A stretch of 64,000 bases of DNA. Origin: Buxus sempervirens. Taxonomy: Eukaryota; Streptophyta; Magnoliopsida; Buxales; Buxaceae. Shown here piece by piece: positions 23,307 through 35,435 of this stretch. The stretch covers positions 37,279,439 through 37,343,438 of the forward strand of contig OX387191.1 in the NCBI GenBank assembly GCA_947561395.2. The letters run 5' to 3'. A program made the translations under genes and the position numbers. The number at the start of each line of letters is the position of its first letter. Position 1 is the stretch's first letter. A model generated the notes under the pieces. That model worked only from the letters and a program-made list of their open reading frames with translations. It was not told where the DNA came from and did not search any database.

Positions 23307-24340
23307 TGCAGGAGCTAAATTTTTGGATTCTTGCTTTGGGGTTGGTTTTCTGGGCCTTCTAGGGTGCTCTAGGGGTCATGTGGGCTCCTGTGTGAGCCCA
23401 CAGTGGTTTTGGAGATGAGGAATCACCTCATTTGGTCACTTTTGGGGACTTTGGGTTCATGCAAGACAAGGGAAAAGGATCCGGGTTTATCCCCCATTCC
23501 TCTTGGGATTTTTACAGCAATAAGGTGGGGGCTTAAGTGCCCCTACCTTGGCTCTTCCTCCATCACAAAACGGCACGTGATCAGGCTATACCGAAATTAA
23601 ACAAAAGCATACAGCCAAAACAAGCTTCCTAATCTCTACACATGCCAACATACACAAGCATACACTTACCACTAATCATGCTCAAGACAACCACTTACTT
23701 TTAGCCAGAGAGCAAACCAGCAAGAAGGGATGAGAAAAGGGGGGTTACTTAGGGGGTACAAAAGATAGCATGAGGGAACAAGCTCCCCTTTTAAAACAAA
23801 CATACATATGCTAAGACAATGGCCGAAGATGAAGCAATAAAGCCTCTCACCCTCCCCTAGGGTCGTGCATGGGGTCTCCATTACCCTGGGAGACCACCAT
23901 GCTACCAAGAGATGGAAGAAAACACACGCAAGTATTCACTAAAATAGATATGTGCTTGGTAGAAGTAGAACTCAAAGAACTTTTATAGAAAAATCTCTTT
24001 TTAATATATGTGGAATAAAATACGCCAAGGGACCATACCTTGGGGTTTAAAACCCTTTGTGGTGAGTGTTGAACCCACTTGAAGCAAGCCAAGAGCTGGA
24101 ACCTCCTTTTTCTTGCACCAACAGTAGCCTACCTCCTCCTTGCTTGGGGATAAATGGAGGTGAAGAAGAAAAGGGAGAGTGGGAGGGCCTTAAGATGATG
24201 CTTGGGGGGTTATGGAACCAAAGGAGGGTAGGAAGAAGGGGTTTCGGAGCTGGCACAGTGGGGGAAGAAAGGGGGAAACAGCAAAAATGAAGCCAACCCC
24301 CGAAAATTAGGCTGCTGTTTCCTTTTTATAGGCAACTTAA

Positions 24341-24586
24341 TGTATCCGGCAACTCAGGCCGGATACACTAAGTGCTCTTCATATCCGGCCTTCATGGCCG
24401 GTTACACAGAGGCTTCTTTGTATCCGGTCTTCAATGCCGGATACAAAACATAATCATTCAGAAAATTAATGCCGCTGCGAATTTGTCGGGCGATCGGCGA
24501 GAATTTCGCACGAAAATCTTTTTGTATCCGGTATTTGAGTCCAGATATACACAAGAGTATGTGTATCCGGCATATTTGACCAGATA
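24341..24586. repeat. Five phased palindromes upstream of the T1 LTR TATA box
   Basis: Inverted repeats start near 24341, 24380, 24419, 24521 and 24561. Spacing is 39-40 bp within each group, the same pattern as 901-1146. On the minus strand the nearest is about 10 bp upstream of CTATAAAAAGG. Confidence 0.85.
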
Positions 24587-25138
24587 CAAATCAAGAAATT
24601 ACGGATTTGCCCTTCGACTTGATCGATTCGACCGATTTGACACTTTTGGATATCTACGGATTGGTCCCTGCGAATTTTGGATATTTAAGATTTGGCCCCT
24701 GAGATATTTTGCTGCGTTGGCTGCCACGTGGGCAGTTCCTGCGCCACGTGTGCAGTTTCTGGTTTTGCTGCTCGGAAACTTCGACAGCTCATATCTCCTT
24801 CATCCGAACTCCGATTTGAGCAAACTCAATTGCATTAGACTTGTATCGGAGCTCTCTACTCAATGACATAGGGCTATGCACTTGTCACGTGGTTCGAGGA
24901 AAAGTCAACTTTCGTCTCATCCTCAAGTTTTGACAGCCCGCAGAACCTTCATCCGGACTCCGATTTCAGCAAACTCAGTTGCGTTGGAACCGTGTCGAGA
25001 TTCTCTATCCATTGAGATAAATCAAGGTGGCCAATTATCACTTGATCAAAAGGTCAAATTTCGACCCCTCAGGTGTTGACTTTTCAGCCGGGTTTTGCTT
25101 TTCAGCACTTCTAGGGGTGAAAAAATAAGGTGCTTACA

Positions 25139-25800
25139 TGTTGCAGCACCAGACACTTATTACAGATGCGGCAGGGCGGGTCACAGGATCACGGATTGTT
25201 GGTTCTCTCCTAGTTATCAGCCGTTAGCAGTGCCACGACCAGCATTACCACAGCCAAAGACCGCGCCTGCTTTCCCACAGAGGCCACAGTTTCAGCAACC
25301 AGTTCAGAGAGCACCGGTTGGGCAGAAGCCTCAGGGCAGAGGACCAGTTCAGAGAGGAGGCCAGAGGCAGGCAGTACCTGCTCAGCAGCCGCGGCCAACG
25401 AGGGTATATGCAGTGGATGCACATGAGGAGCATGAGCCCGATCGTATGGAGGATATCGAGGTTGATCACGAGGCACCTGAGCTGATTGGAGGTATTCTTT
25501 TCATCTGTGGTAGATCAGCATGTGTTCTGTTTGATTCTGGTGCTTCCCATTCATTTATATCACCTGCTTGTGCATGACGGATTGGTTTGTCACCTACTGA
25601 ATTGGATGTTGCATTGTCTGTACACACACCTTTGGGAGAGTCTACTAGAGTCGAACAAATGTATAGAGACTGCATGATTAGATTGGGTAGATTGGAGTTA
25701 TTTGGCGATTTGATTGCCTTAGACATTGGAGGTTTTGATGTGATATTGGGGATGAACTGGCTATGTAGACACCATGTGACGTTGGATTGCTATGCGGGGA
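25139..25800 (+). pseudogene. Gypsy2 gag end (zinc knuckle) and aspartic protease
   Basis: Gag resumes after the solo LTR with a zinc knuckle. Its first Cys is replaced by Tyr (YYRCGRAGHRITDC), which should weaken zinc binding. A Gln/Pro-rich linker follows, then VYAVD and the protease active site FDSGASHSF near 25530. A TGA at about 25576 stands where CGA is expected. The domain ends in the YAGTVIV region near 25810. Confidence 0.85.
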
Positions 25801-26621
25801 CAGTGATAGTTAGAGGACCGGATCAAACCACTCATTGTTTCAAATGTGAGGGGTTGAAGTCACGGATTGGTCTGGTAGCATCTGTGATAGCAGAGGAGCT
25901 CAGGAGTGACACCCTTGTCATCTCCGATGTATCTGTAGTGCAGGAGTTTGTGGATGTGTTTCCAGAGAATTTACTTGGATTACCACCTGCTAGAGGAGTA
26001 GAGTTCAGGATCCAGTTGATGACTGGTACGGCTCCAGTTTCAAAGCCACCCTATAGGCTTGCGAAACCAGAACAGGAGGAACTTAAGAAGTAGTTAGATG
26101 AGCTTCAGGAGAAAGGTTTCATCAGACCGAGTATGTCGCCATGGGGTGTGCCAGTTCTGTTTGTGCAGAAGAAAGATGGTAGTTTGAGGATGTGCATCGA
26201 TTATAGGCAACGGAATCAAGTGATAGTGAAGAACAAGTATCCGTTGCCTAGGATTGATGACCTGTTTGACCAGTTAGGAGGAGCATCTTGGTTCTCCAAG
26301 ATAGACTTGAGGTCAGGATATCATCAGTTGAGAGTAGCAGAGGAGGACATAGAGAAGACAGCTTTTCGTACACGCTATGGGCATTATGAGTTCTTGGTTA
26401 AGCCTTTTGGGTTGACCAATGCCCCAGCTGTTTTCATGGACCTCATGAACAGGATTTTTCATTCATACTTGGATAGTTTTGTAGTAGTGTTCATTGATGA
26501 CATCCTAGTATACTCTAAGACCCGAGAAGCACATGTTGGGCATTTGAAGGCAGTATTGCACACCTTGAGAGACCACGGGCTGTATGGGAAATTCAACAAG
26601 TGTCAGTTTTGGCTGAGATAG
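25801..26621 (+). pseudogene. Gypsy2 reverse transcriptase
   Basis: RT copies element RNA into [32 protein letters not shown] and the intact catalytic box FIDDILVYS (about 26492) are visible. Two stops interrupt it, TAG at 26091 and at 26619, both where CAG is expected. Apart from these the domain looks complete. Confidence 0.9.
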
Positions 26622-26663
26622 ATTTCATTCTTAGGTCATGTTATCTTAGGAGAGGGTATATCT

Positions 26664-27275
26664 GTGGACCCTGAGAAGGTTAAGGCAGTGGCAGAATGGC
26701 CTAGACTTACTACAGTGACAGAGGTCAGGAGTTTCCTTGGTATGGTAGGTTACTATAGGAGATTCATCGCAAGATTTTCACGTATAGTTGCACCTTTGTC
26801 TAACCTAACCAAGAAGGCAATGAAATTCCAATGGGATGAGAAATGTGAGCACCGTTTCCAGGAATTGAAGCAGAGATTGACTACTGCACCAGTTTTGATT
26901 GTGTCATCCATGGATGAGGCATTTGCAGTATATTGTGATGCTTCTAGGATAGGCTTGGAATGTGTATTGATGCAGCAGGGCAGAGTTATAGCGTATGCTT
27001 CGAGATTATTGAGGCCGCATGAGAAGAACTACCCTAAGTTAGCAACCATAATCTTTGCACTGAAGCTATGGAGGCATTATCTTTATGGGGTAGAGTTTGA
27101 GATATTTTCTGATCATAAGAGCTTGAGGTATCTGTTTTCACAGAGAGACTTGAATATGAGGCAGCGAAGGTGGATGGATCTGCTAAAGGATTTCAAGTTC
27201 ACTTTGCAATATCACCCTGGTAAAGCAAACGTAGTGGCTGATGCTTTGAGTAGAAAAAGTGCAGTTGATGATTAG
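26664..27275 (+). pseudogene. Gypsy2 RT connection and RNase H, lacking the catalytic Glu
   Basis: It opens with the connection region ([15 protein letters not shown]) and continues into RNase H (VYCDAS near 26933, [10 protein letters not shown] near 27110, VVADALSRK near 27235). Against Gypsy1 ([10 protein letters not shown]) it has a short in-frame deletion reading NYPKLATI near 27033. That removes the segment holding the expected catalytic Glu. It ends at a TAG at 27273 where CAG is expected. Confidence 0.88.
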
Positions 27276-28870
27276 GTAGCCACTTTAGCAGCTTTCATGA
27301 TGAGCCAGTGTAGATTGGTTGATTCAGTCAGAGATTGGTAGGAAGAGTTTAGCATGCCACAGGATGGAGTGATCCGAGTTGCTCGTGTTCAGATTGAGCC
27401 AGATTTGGTTCAGTTGATTCGGGAGAGACAATTGATTGACCCACAGTTGATTCAGACTAGGGAGATGATGAGTAGAGGATCTGAGGCAGCTGTAGATTTT
27501 GTAGATGGAGATGGGCTATTGAGATATAGAGGCCGTATTTGTGTTCCAGCTGATGAGGAGATTAAGGAAAAGATATTGACAGAGGGTCATAGATCGAGGT
27601 ATGCAGTTCACCAGGAAGTACGAAGATGTACAAGAACTTGAAAGAAATCTATTGGTGGTCAGGAATGAAGAGAGAGATTGCAGAGTATGTGGCAAAGTGC
27701 TTGATATGTTAGTAAGTAAAGGCTGAACATCGGAAACCACCTGGTTTACTTCAGTCACTTCCTATTCCAGAATGGAAGTGGGAGCCTGTGACCATGGATT
27801 TTGTATCTAGGTTACCATTGACAGCAAAGAAAGAAGATGCTATTTGGGTTGTTGTGGATAAACTAACTAAGTCAGCACATTTCTTGCCTATGAGCACTAC
27901 ACAGCCATTGAAGTCTTTAGCTGAGTTATATCTCAAGGAGATAGTGAGTCTTCATGGAGTACCAGTTTCTATAGTGTCTGATAGAGATGCACAATTCACG
28001 GCACGCTTTTGGCTTGCATTTCAGATAGCCTTAGGAACTAAGCTTAATTTCAGCACTATCTATCATCCTCAGACAGATGGACAGTCTGAGCGTACCATTC
28101 AGACGTTGGAAGACATGCTAAGATGTTGTGTTATGGATTGGGGAGGCAGTTGGAATCAGCACCTACCATTGGTGGAGTTTGCCTATAATAACAGCTATCA
28201 GGCGAGTATTCAGATGGCACCATTTGAGGCACTTTATGGCAGACTGTGTAGATCCCCAGTGTGCTGGGTGGAGGTTGGAGAAAGACAACTTATTGGGCCG
28301 CAGATTGTACAGGATAGCATTGAGAAGGTGAATCAGATTAGGCAGAATATGCTTACAACCCAGAGTCATCAGAAGAGCTATTCAGATACCAGAAGAAGAG
28401 ACTTGCATTTTGAAGTTGGTGATTTGGTATTTCTGAAGATATCACCATCTTGTGGGATTAAGAGATTTGGAAAGAAAGGCAAGTTGGCTCCAAGATATAT
28501 AGGTCCGTTTGAGATTAAGGGTACAGTTGGACCAGTAGCATATAGATTGGCTTTGCCTACACAGCTGGAAGGAGTTAATGACGTATTACATGTTTCCATG
28601 TTGAGGAAGTACATGCATGACCCTACTCATATCATTCAGCATGAGCCGATAGTAGTGCGAGGGGACTTGACTTATGATGAGCATCCAGATGAGATTTTGG
28701 ACAGGAAGGAGCAGGTTCTTCGTACTAAGGTGATTCCACTTGTGAAAGTACTTTGGCAGAATCACACAACTGAGGAAGCTACTTGGGAATTAGAATCGGA
28801 AATGCAGAGAAAGTATCCCAACCTATTTCCAGAACCACAAGGTAAATTTCGAGGACGAAAATTTTCTTTT
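27276..28870 (+). pseudogene. Gypsy2 integrase with C-terminal chromodomain
   Basis: The N-terminal zinc-binding part is broken by stops at 27339 and 27711 and a frameshift near 27640. From 27788 to 28870 the frame is open. It holds the catalytic core (TMDFVSRLP, SDRDAQF, QSERTIQTLEDMLR: Asp, Asp, Glu), the C-terminal fold (GDLVFLKISP, VLHVSMLRKYMHDP) and a chromodomain (ILDRKEQVLRTKVIPLVKV, then EATWELE). Chromodomains direct chromovirus integration toward marked chromatin. The formal stop is at 28904, just inside the LTR. Confidence 0.9.
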
Positions 28871-28882
28871 AGGAGGGGAGGA
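28871..28882 (+). promoter_or_regulatory. Polypurine tract of Gypsy2
   Basis: AGGAGGGGAGGA runs directly into the 3' LTR start TGTAAAACCCC. Before it lies the AATTTCGAGGACGAAAATTT block found before the PPT in Tekay-type elements. Confidence 0.9.
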
Positions 28883-30833
28883 TGTAAAACCCCAAATTTT
28901 CCTTAAATAATAAATTAAATTAATAAACTATATTATTGAGAGTTATAATTGATGAAAATATTTTATTATTGTAGGGGATGATCTAATTAGTGGAGATCCA
29001 GAATTAGACGCAGATCTGACCGTCCGATCATGAGATATCGAGGTATGTATTCTGATTGGGCAGGGTGTATAGGGAAGTTATAGGTGAGATGCATGTGATC
29101 AAAGAATATAAATACCTATTAAAATAACCTAAACGTATTCGTTTGTAATTCGCTCGTATTGACCAGCCACAAGTGACAACCTTAAACGAACGAGCGACCG
29201 AAGGAGAAGAAGAAGAAGAGGAAGAAGGAAGGGTGCTGGGTTGTGTTCTTCATCGTCCAGGGATTACCTCGCACCTGTGAGAACTCTTGTTTGGAGAAGA
29301 AGGAGAGAAACCAGCGTAGAAGAGGTAGGTGACACTGTTTTATTCGATTGATTTGTATTTACGTCCGTTTAATCGCAAAAGCATGTTTTTATGATATGTA
29401 ATGATGTATATAGTTAGATAATCATGTTATAAATATGTTAGAATGAGTTTAGACGAGAAAAATCATGTTTTGGAACTGATTCTGTTCGTTTTCGAACGAC
29501 CGCCGACCTCGACTGTTCTCGGTGATCATCGGCGATCTTAGGCGCTCGTTATAAACTGTAGTCCGCCGTAGACCGCTTGAAGACGTATCTTCGGTGTTTG
29601 ATTTTGAACTACCGCCGACCACAGACCGTCGGGGCGATCCTGAGCGATCCTAGGCGCTCTGTTCAGATTTTGCAGATTTTCGTAATTTCAACCTTTATTC
29701 AATTCCAAATTATTTTTAGACAATTTTAATGATTAAATAAGATGTTTTAAGACTAAACTAAATTATCTAATTCCCTGTTTTACAGAAAAATAAATTAGGA
29801 AGGTATTTTGGACATTAGTTGCCAAACTTTGAAAAAAAATGAAGAAACCTAGTTTTTGGAAAACCTAGTTTTTGGAAAATGGGTACGTGTGCAATAAGTC
29901 AGTGACTACGGCTCTTGTCTAAGCTGCACTGCATGGGACTTGAGTATCATTACTAGCATTGCTCCCAAGTCGCACGGTGGTATAGCAATTGGTTGAGAAT
30001 CATCTCAAAAGGTTTATCTATCTTTATGAGTCCTACAATGACACTGAAATCACAACACTTGATATTATTATTGTATACATGCTGGAGGCATGTGATTGAG
30101 ATATTGGCTGGATGCGACTGCTTAGTGCATCCTAGCAAAGTATGAATTATGTTATCGATCTTGATATTGGATTCTTATATTAGAACATGCTGAAATTCAT
30201 TTCTAGAACTATTTATCAAACTGTTTTGTATTCATGAATGATTATACGAGCCTGATTAGTCGATATTGCTTAATTGTGCTTGAACTGTTACTTTACTTAT
30301 ATTAATTGTTTAATCATGCATGTGTTACCTACTGGGATATTCGTATTTCACTCTACTTTTATTTCATTTTTCAGCTGATACGCGAGAGGGGGATCTTAGT
30401 GATTTCCAGGGAGAGGTAGCTGAGTATACACTGGAGGATTACTATTATCCGGATCTTGTTTGAGGTGGATGATTGATTTAGACTTAGTTATATTTGATAG
30501 ATTATTCTTCATTTGGATTTGATGTACGAGAGAGATGAGAGAGATAGTAACCATTTTATTTTACCAGACTTTGATATTAATGATTGAAGATCAACTTAAA
30601 TGTTTATTGAGGATTTTAGACTACACTTCCTCACATACTTTTTTCCGCAACTCTGATAGTATAATAAAGTGAATGGATTTTATTTCTTTGGTCTGGTATA
30701 TTATTGATGATGTATTTGATATGGGCCAGTAACACCTCAGATTTGGTTGTTGAGCTAAATTCGGGTTGTTACAGTAGCGAACCGGGTTCGGGTCGGGTGC
30801 CGATTTGCACTAACCCGGATTCGGGGCGTTACA
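28883..30833 (+). repeat. Gypsy2 3' LTR (1951 bp)
   Basis: It runs from TGTAAAACCCC to GGCGTTACA, followed by GATAT. It matches the 5' LTR closely and lacks the segment equivalent to 17301-17717 (joined near 29878). It keeps the TATA box (about 29107) and the empty site of the solo LTR (about 30455). Confidence 0.93.
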
Positions 30834-30838
30834 GATAT

Positions 30839-31565
30839 CAGCACCCTGTTAGGGTACGAGGCTCTTCCTGAGGATGCTTGGGATGGCAAAAGTGGTCGGA
30901 TCTCTATCAGTTGGTTACGCAGCAGAATTATTGATCACCCTGACCGGAGGCATGCTACTATTGCTGAGGATCATGACGGCTTCGCCCCTCTATTCTGAAG
31001 TGTCTTCCTGTTGATGCTTGGTAGCTGCTTCTTCCAGGAGGACACGACATTGGTCAGTCCTGTCTTTTTGGACGTCTTGAGAGATCTTCAGCAGACCAGG
31101 CGGCTAACATGGGGCCGGTTGATATATGGGACTATATTAGCCGGACTGAGTCGAGTTATCCGAGGTCTAGCTGCTCCAAGAGGGGATGGTATCAGCTGCC
31201 GATTTTTCTGGCAGATCTTAAAGGTAAGGAATATTTTTGCTTAACTTTTTTAAAAAAATTCTTTTATCTCCTTCTAACTTGTTTTCTTTCCTTTCCAGAT
31301 ATTCATGTATACACACATGACATACTTCCGCCCTTCCCCTGTGCCGCAGAGTTCCCTATAGCTATACGGTGGTCAGTTCTTGAGAGGGACGCGGATAGGA
31401 GCCAGCCACGATCTGCCCGGGTGCACTTAGACCGCTCTTGCCACTCTGATGTAAATTTCCCCACCCTTCAATATTCTGTTTTTCTCAAAACTGCCTTTGT
31501 ATCTGACACTCTTTATTTTGATTTCAGCTTATACTAGCCCACTTCCAGGATGTGGATGATGAGGT
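30839..31565 (+). pseudogene. aORF1 middle part: plant mobile domain exons
   Basis: Exon 3 resumes in frame after Gypsy2 (STLLGYEALPEDAWDGKSGR). A TGA lies near 30997 where CGA is expected, then the mobile-domain core follows (FLLMLGSCFFQEDTTLV, RRLTWGRLIYGTILAGLSR). Exon 3 ends AAG|GTAAGG at 31223; intron 31224-31298; exon 4 31299-31450; intron 31451-31527; exon 5 starts at 31528. The frame between exons 3 and 4 seems shifted by an indel. Exon 5 is cut at 31565 by element X inside the GAGGT target site and resumes at 55444. Confidence 0.72.
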
Positions 31566-32418
31566 TGTAACGCCCCGGATCCAAGTTACGTAGATAAAAC
31601 CGTAACTTATCTCCAAAGGTTATTATATAACCCAGGATAGCAAATCAGAGTGAAGAAAAAACATGAATTAAACAATAACTATAAAATCAGAGTGCACTAT
31701 AACCCAAGCTCCAATATAAAATACCATAACCGAGGCTAACCCACATTAATCAAACCTATACCCGCTGGTGCCGTCCTTACCAGAATCTGAAAACAAAACA
31801 AAACGGAAAGGAATGAGATACGAATATCCCAGTAAGCAGTACATGCATGCTCAAATATAGTTCATCAGTTCTAAAATATGATACAGTTGTAAATCATGCA
31901 ACAGTAGTGATAACACCTCAATTCCGAATAATCCGAGTAATTCAACAGTAATCCAATCAATCAGTATGAGATACAAGAATAATCTAGTTCAACAAACATA
32001 TATGTAACATCAAATCAACAGTCGATAAGTCACCGCAAGACTCACGAAATAAGACTGCCTTTAACTAGTGTACGACCATGCTCACTATGCCACCTCCCGG
32101 CTTATGAGCGAAGCCGAGCTACACGGTCATCGACTTATTGCGGGAGAACCCATTCAGATATAGTAATGGGTTGGCATGTACTATCCCAAACATAGCCGCA
32201 GCCAACCAGATACAAAGAAGGCCTCATCGAGATACACGATGGAACGCGTACGTGGACAAGGTATTACGACTAGCAAAAGAACAATCCTTCCCACTGTCTA
32301 GCTCCTAACATGGATCCATATCGGGCTATGCCCACTAGACTCTAAAACCAAAACCAACAGTGAAAATCCAATAAGCACAACTCATCTCAATCTCAATCAT
32401 ATCATCCCGAGCTACACG
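31566..32418 (-). repeat. X left palindrome, outer arm, part 1 (reverse U5 end)
   Basis: It starts TGTAACGCCCCGG, the reverse complement of the LTR end at 52648. It continues as a nearly exact reverse complement of about 51800-52648 and is broken at 32418 by Gyp3 (TSD ACACG). No gene is seen. Confidence 0.92.
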
Positions 32419-34069
32419 TGTAAAACCCTGATATTTTCTAAGGATTTTTTTATTTATGTGGGCGAATAAGCTTAAGTAAATGCGGGTATATGTAGGGATT
32501 TCAGTGGGCGAGCATGCACGGGATCAATGAGTTTCAAAGGGTGTCGAGCGGAAATACTTAGGGAAGCGTATGAAGGTATATGTATATACTAAAAAGGAAA
32601 ATTAGGTCTTTGGTTTTAAAATACTCGCATGAATACTTTTGGCAATACTTTTGTTAACTTAAGAACTTGGGCGATTTGGCGATTGGCGGCTACTGTGGCG
32701 ATTAGGGTTTCGCTAGGAAGAGACGAGAACCGCTAGAGCTACGACTGGATTAGTGGAGTCGGAGATCCAGATTTCAGTGGGTTTTTCCTCTCGCAAACAG
32801 GGGATCAGTTCGGCTACCTTCGCATCCACGCGCGCAGTCGGAGTCGGCGATCGGCAGTGGTTGTGGAATAAGGCTGTTATTCTGGGATAAGCGTATAGGA
32901 GTGAGTAGCATTGATTTACAACTGAGGTTTTAGTTTATTCGTGATGGTATTCTGATTTCATGGTTGTATTCTGTATTCTGAGTTTTGTATTCTGAGTTTT
33001 CTGGGTTTTCTGGAATATCATGAGTCCGAGCATGAGAGTGAATTACAACTTGAAATAAAATGTGTTTAGATTAAATCCAAAACTAGTTGGGAAGTGTTCT
33101 GGGCATATTAGGAGACAATTGGAACAATTACAGATCGAAAAAGATCGGCCAGAGATGGAGATCTCGAAATAACAGAGAGTCGAAAATCGCAGTGAGTATC
33201 CGCCGACTTAGCGCTCACTTGTGCTCACTTAGGAAGTAGGCGCCTTTTAATTTCACTACCCACCGAGCTGGCGCTCAGCTCGCGCTCACTTAAAAGCATG
33301 CGCAAATCTTGCGCGAAGCTGGCGCCGACCTTGCGCCCACTTCCCGCCCATCTCGCGCTCACTTAATATCGAGTGAGCGCATAGTCAAATTTTACCTAAT
33401 TCCTATCTGCCGACGGGTGCTCACCTGGCGCTCACTTCAGGAGGTGAGCGCATAGTGCAATACACTTACCGAATTGGAATTTTGACTAAACCAAGGGGTT
33501 TTTGATGACTTGAGGGTTAAACCACTTAACTATTCACTTGTTTGGGGACTTTGGAACCTACTTTGCCTATGCAATTATTAGAGGAAAATTTAGTGAAATT
33601 CTTAAAAGCTTCCAAGGTTGAGTTTAGGTTATTTGTAAGTGTTGTGCCGGATACCAAAACACTAGGAGTTCCTAGTTAGTTTCCCTCTATTTTATACACT
33701 GTTTTGATTGAGAAATTATTAAATTGTGGTTTCACTTGTTTGGATAATTCTGAATGTATTGTAAAGATTTTCTTGGTATGAATAATTGAGTTTTATTTCC
33801 AAATGGCATGTGTTACGGAAATGAGAAAATATGGAAAGTACTTGAGGTACTGGTTGGTCCAGAGGGACAGGTGATGAACTGTGATGAGTTATACACGATG
33901 TGGAATGAATGGTTTTATTTTGATGTTGGAATTGAGATTATACGATGATTTACTGTTTTGGTTTAGCTTGTCGTGGATCAAGAGTCTAAGCTTAGTAATG
34001 TGATGCTTTTGTTTTATTGGAGTAATGGCATGGCCATGGAGTGTTGCCACGACCGGTGTAGAGCATCCA

Positions 34070-34183
34070 AAAACCATGAGTAGGCCTGGTTGTCAATGTC
34101 GAAACCCTGAGTAGGCCGGCATTGGATGACGAAACCCTGAGTAGGCCGTCATTTCAGAGTATCCGAAACCTTGAGTAGGCCGG
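34070..34183 (+). repeat. Four GAGTAGGCC repeats in Gyp3 5' LTR
   Basis: Four copies of AACC(C/A)TGAGTAGGCC lie 30-40 bp apart, as in the solo LTR at 19976 and the 3' LTR at 49390. Confidence 0.8.
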
Positions 34184-34307
34184 AACTGTGTACATGGAGG
34201 TGTGGAGGTCGCTCTGGCATGTTGATTAACCAATGTAAACAACTACATGACATTGACCACTGTGGGGATTTGTTTTTGTTTGACGTGATATGTTTTATTC
34301 GCTGGTT

Positions 34308-34505
34308 TATTGGTGCGGAGTAGCCCATGATAAAATACTCTATTGGTGCGGAGTAGCCCATGATAAATTACTCTATTGGTGATGAGTAGCCCATGATTAA
34401 ATACTCTATTGGTGCGGAGTAGCCCATGATTAAATACTCTATTGGTGCGGAGTTGCCCATGATAAAATACTCTATTGGTGCGGAGTGGCCCATGATAAAC
34501 ACTCT
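34308..34505 (+). repeat. 33-bp tandem repeat, six units (Gyp3 5' LTR)
   Basis: Six near-identical 33-bp units contain TATTGGTGCGGAGTAGCCCA. The 3' LTR has five units. Confidence 0.95.
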
Positions 34506-35013
34506 AGTATTTCAAAAACCTGAGTTGTTGAACTATGTTCTCTTCAATATGTTGCTACCTGGTTATACGTGACTTTATGGCTATATGCATGATTGATATC
34601 GTCTTTACTGCTTGGTTTATACGATGGTTTTCCTCAAGGATGTAAATTGGATCGTTGAAGTTTTGTTGGGTTATACGTGTTATCATCGTTGTATATGGTT
34701 TGAAATCGTGGCATGTTTTAGAACTGAACTAGATGTATTTGTGCATGCATGTGCTGCTCACTGGGATATTCGTATCTCACCCCGTTGCTTTCGTTTTGTT
34801 TTCAGATACTCTTGGAGAGCTCGATACTTGCGGGTAGTTACTTGGACATGTGAGTTTTATTTTAGTTTGGGAATATTTTAGTGCACTCTGTTATATAGCT
34901 ATTGTTGTATTCATGTTTTTCCTTCACTCTGATATTGCGATCCTGTGTTTTAAATTAACCTCCGGGGATGAGTTACGTTGTTATTTCGTGACTCGGATCC
35001 GGGGCGTTACAGA

Positions 35014-35025
35014 TGGTATCAGAGC
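35014..35025 (+). promoter_or_regulatory. PBS, initiator tRNA-Met type (Gyp3)
   Basis: TGGTATCAGAGC lies two bases after the 5' LTR end. Confidence 0.95.
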
Positions 35026-35435
35026 AATATTAGAGTTATAAAAGGAAACATGATGTAGGATTAAGGAAATTCTAGGATGACTTTGGGGGTTGGTGTGTTC
35101 GCTAGGTAGAAATCCAAGGAGTAGGAAGAATAGGTTGAGAGTATTCCTTCTATAGATCTGTTTTATTTATGGCTGTTATTATGGTACGACTTGTACATAT
35201 ATAACCATACGGCATTAAGATGATTTACTGCATTAATGATGATTAAATTTGTAGAGTAAATTGCGACTAAAAGCAAAAGAACATTCACATCGAGACAGTA
35301 GGATAATTAAAGATAGACAGGAAGTGAACAAAAGACCATTAATATATACATATGAAATCTACGTACAAGGTTTGGAGTACAACCCAAAAATAGGACATAA
35401 AGATAAACTACAAAGACTCCAAGAAATAGGAAGTG
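35026..35435. other. Gyp3 leader, non-coding
   Basis: The first ~150 bp resemble the leader after the PBS of element X (AGGAAACATGATRTAGGAT), so the two elements are related. The rest, up to the stop of the antisense gene, would be its 3' untranslated region. No other gene is seen. Confidence 0.55.

Larger units (their letters stand above)
22137..25138 (-). repeat. Complete T1-family solo LTR (3002 bp) in Gypsy2 gag
   Basis: It is flanked by TGTTG on both sides (22132-22136 and 25139-25143). The ends are TGTGCGCACC (22137) and GGTGCTTACA (25138). Orientation is minus, because TGTAAGCACC matches Tat LTR starts and the TATA box CTATAAAAAGG (about 24323-24333) reads on that strand. Removing it restores the gag frame. 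It has no internal region or gene. It is the reference copy for the T1 pieces at 1-3651. Confidence 0.9.
16408..30833 (+). mobile_element. Gypsy2: Tekay/Del chromovirus with two nested solo LTRs
   Basis: It is flanked by GATAT (16403-16407 and 30834-30838) and inserted in aORF1 exon 3. It has two LTRs, a tRNA-Met PBS, gag, protease, RT, RNase H, integrase with C-terminal chromodomain, and a PPT. A solo LTR sits in its 5' LTR and another in gag. Without those it is about 9.0 kb. Its stops nearly all lie where CAG, CAA or CGA is expected. The LTR copies are very similar apart from two deletions, so the insertion is fairly young. Confidence 0.93.
32419..35011 (+). repeat. Gyp3 5' LTR (2593 bp)
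   Basis: It runs from TGTAAAACCC to GGGGCGTTACA, then PBS. It holds a GC-rich CGCTCACTT stretch (about 33200-33450), four GAGTAGGCC repeats and six 33-bp repeats (34308-34505). It is nearly identical to 47737-50298, so the insertion is recent. Confidence 0.95.

Noticed and set aside
24372-24866. 164-residue frame in the T1 solo LTR
   Set aside because: It overlaps the palindrome array and U3 and has no recognisable domain or counterpart at 940-1440 in copy a.
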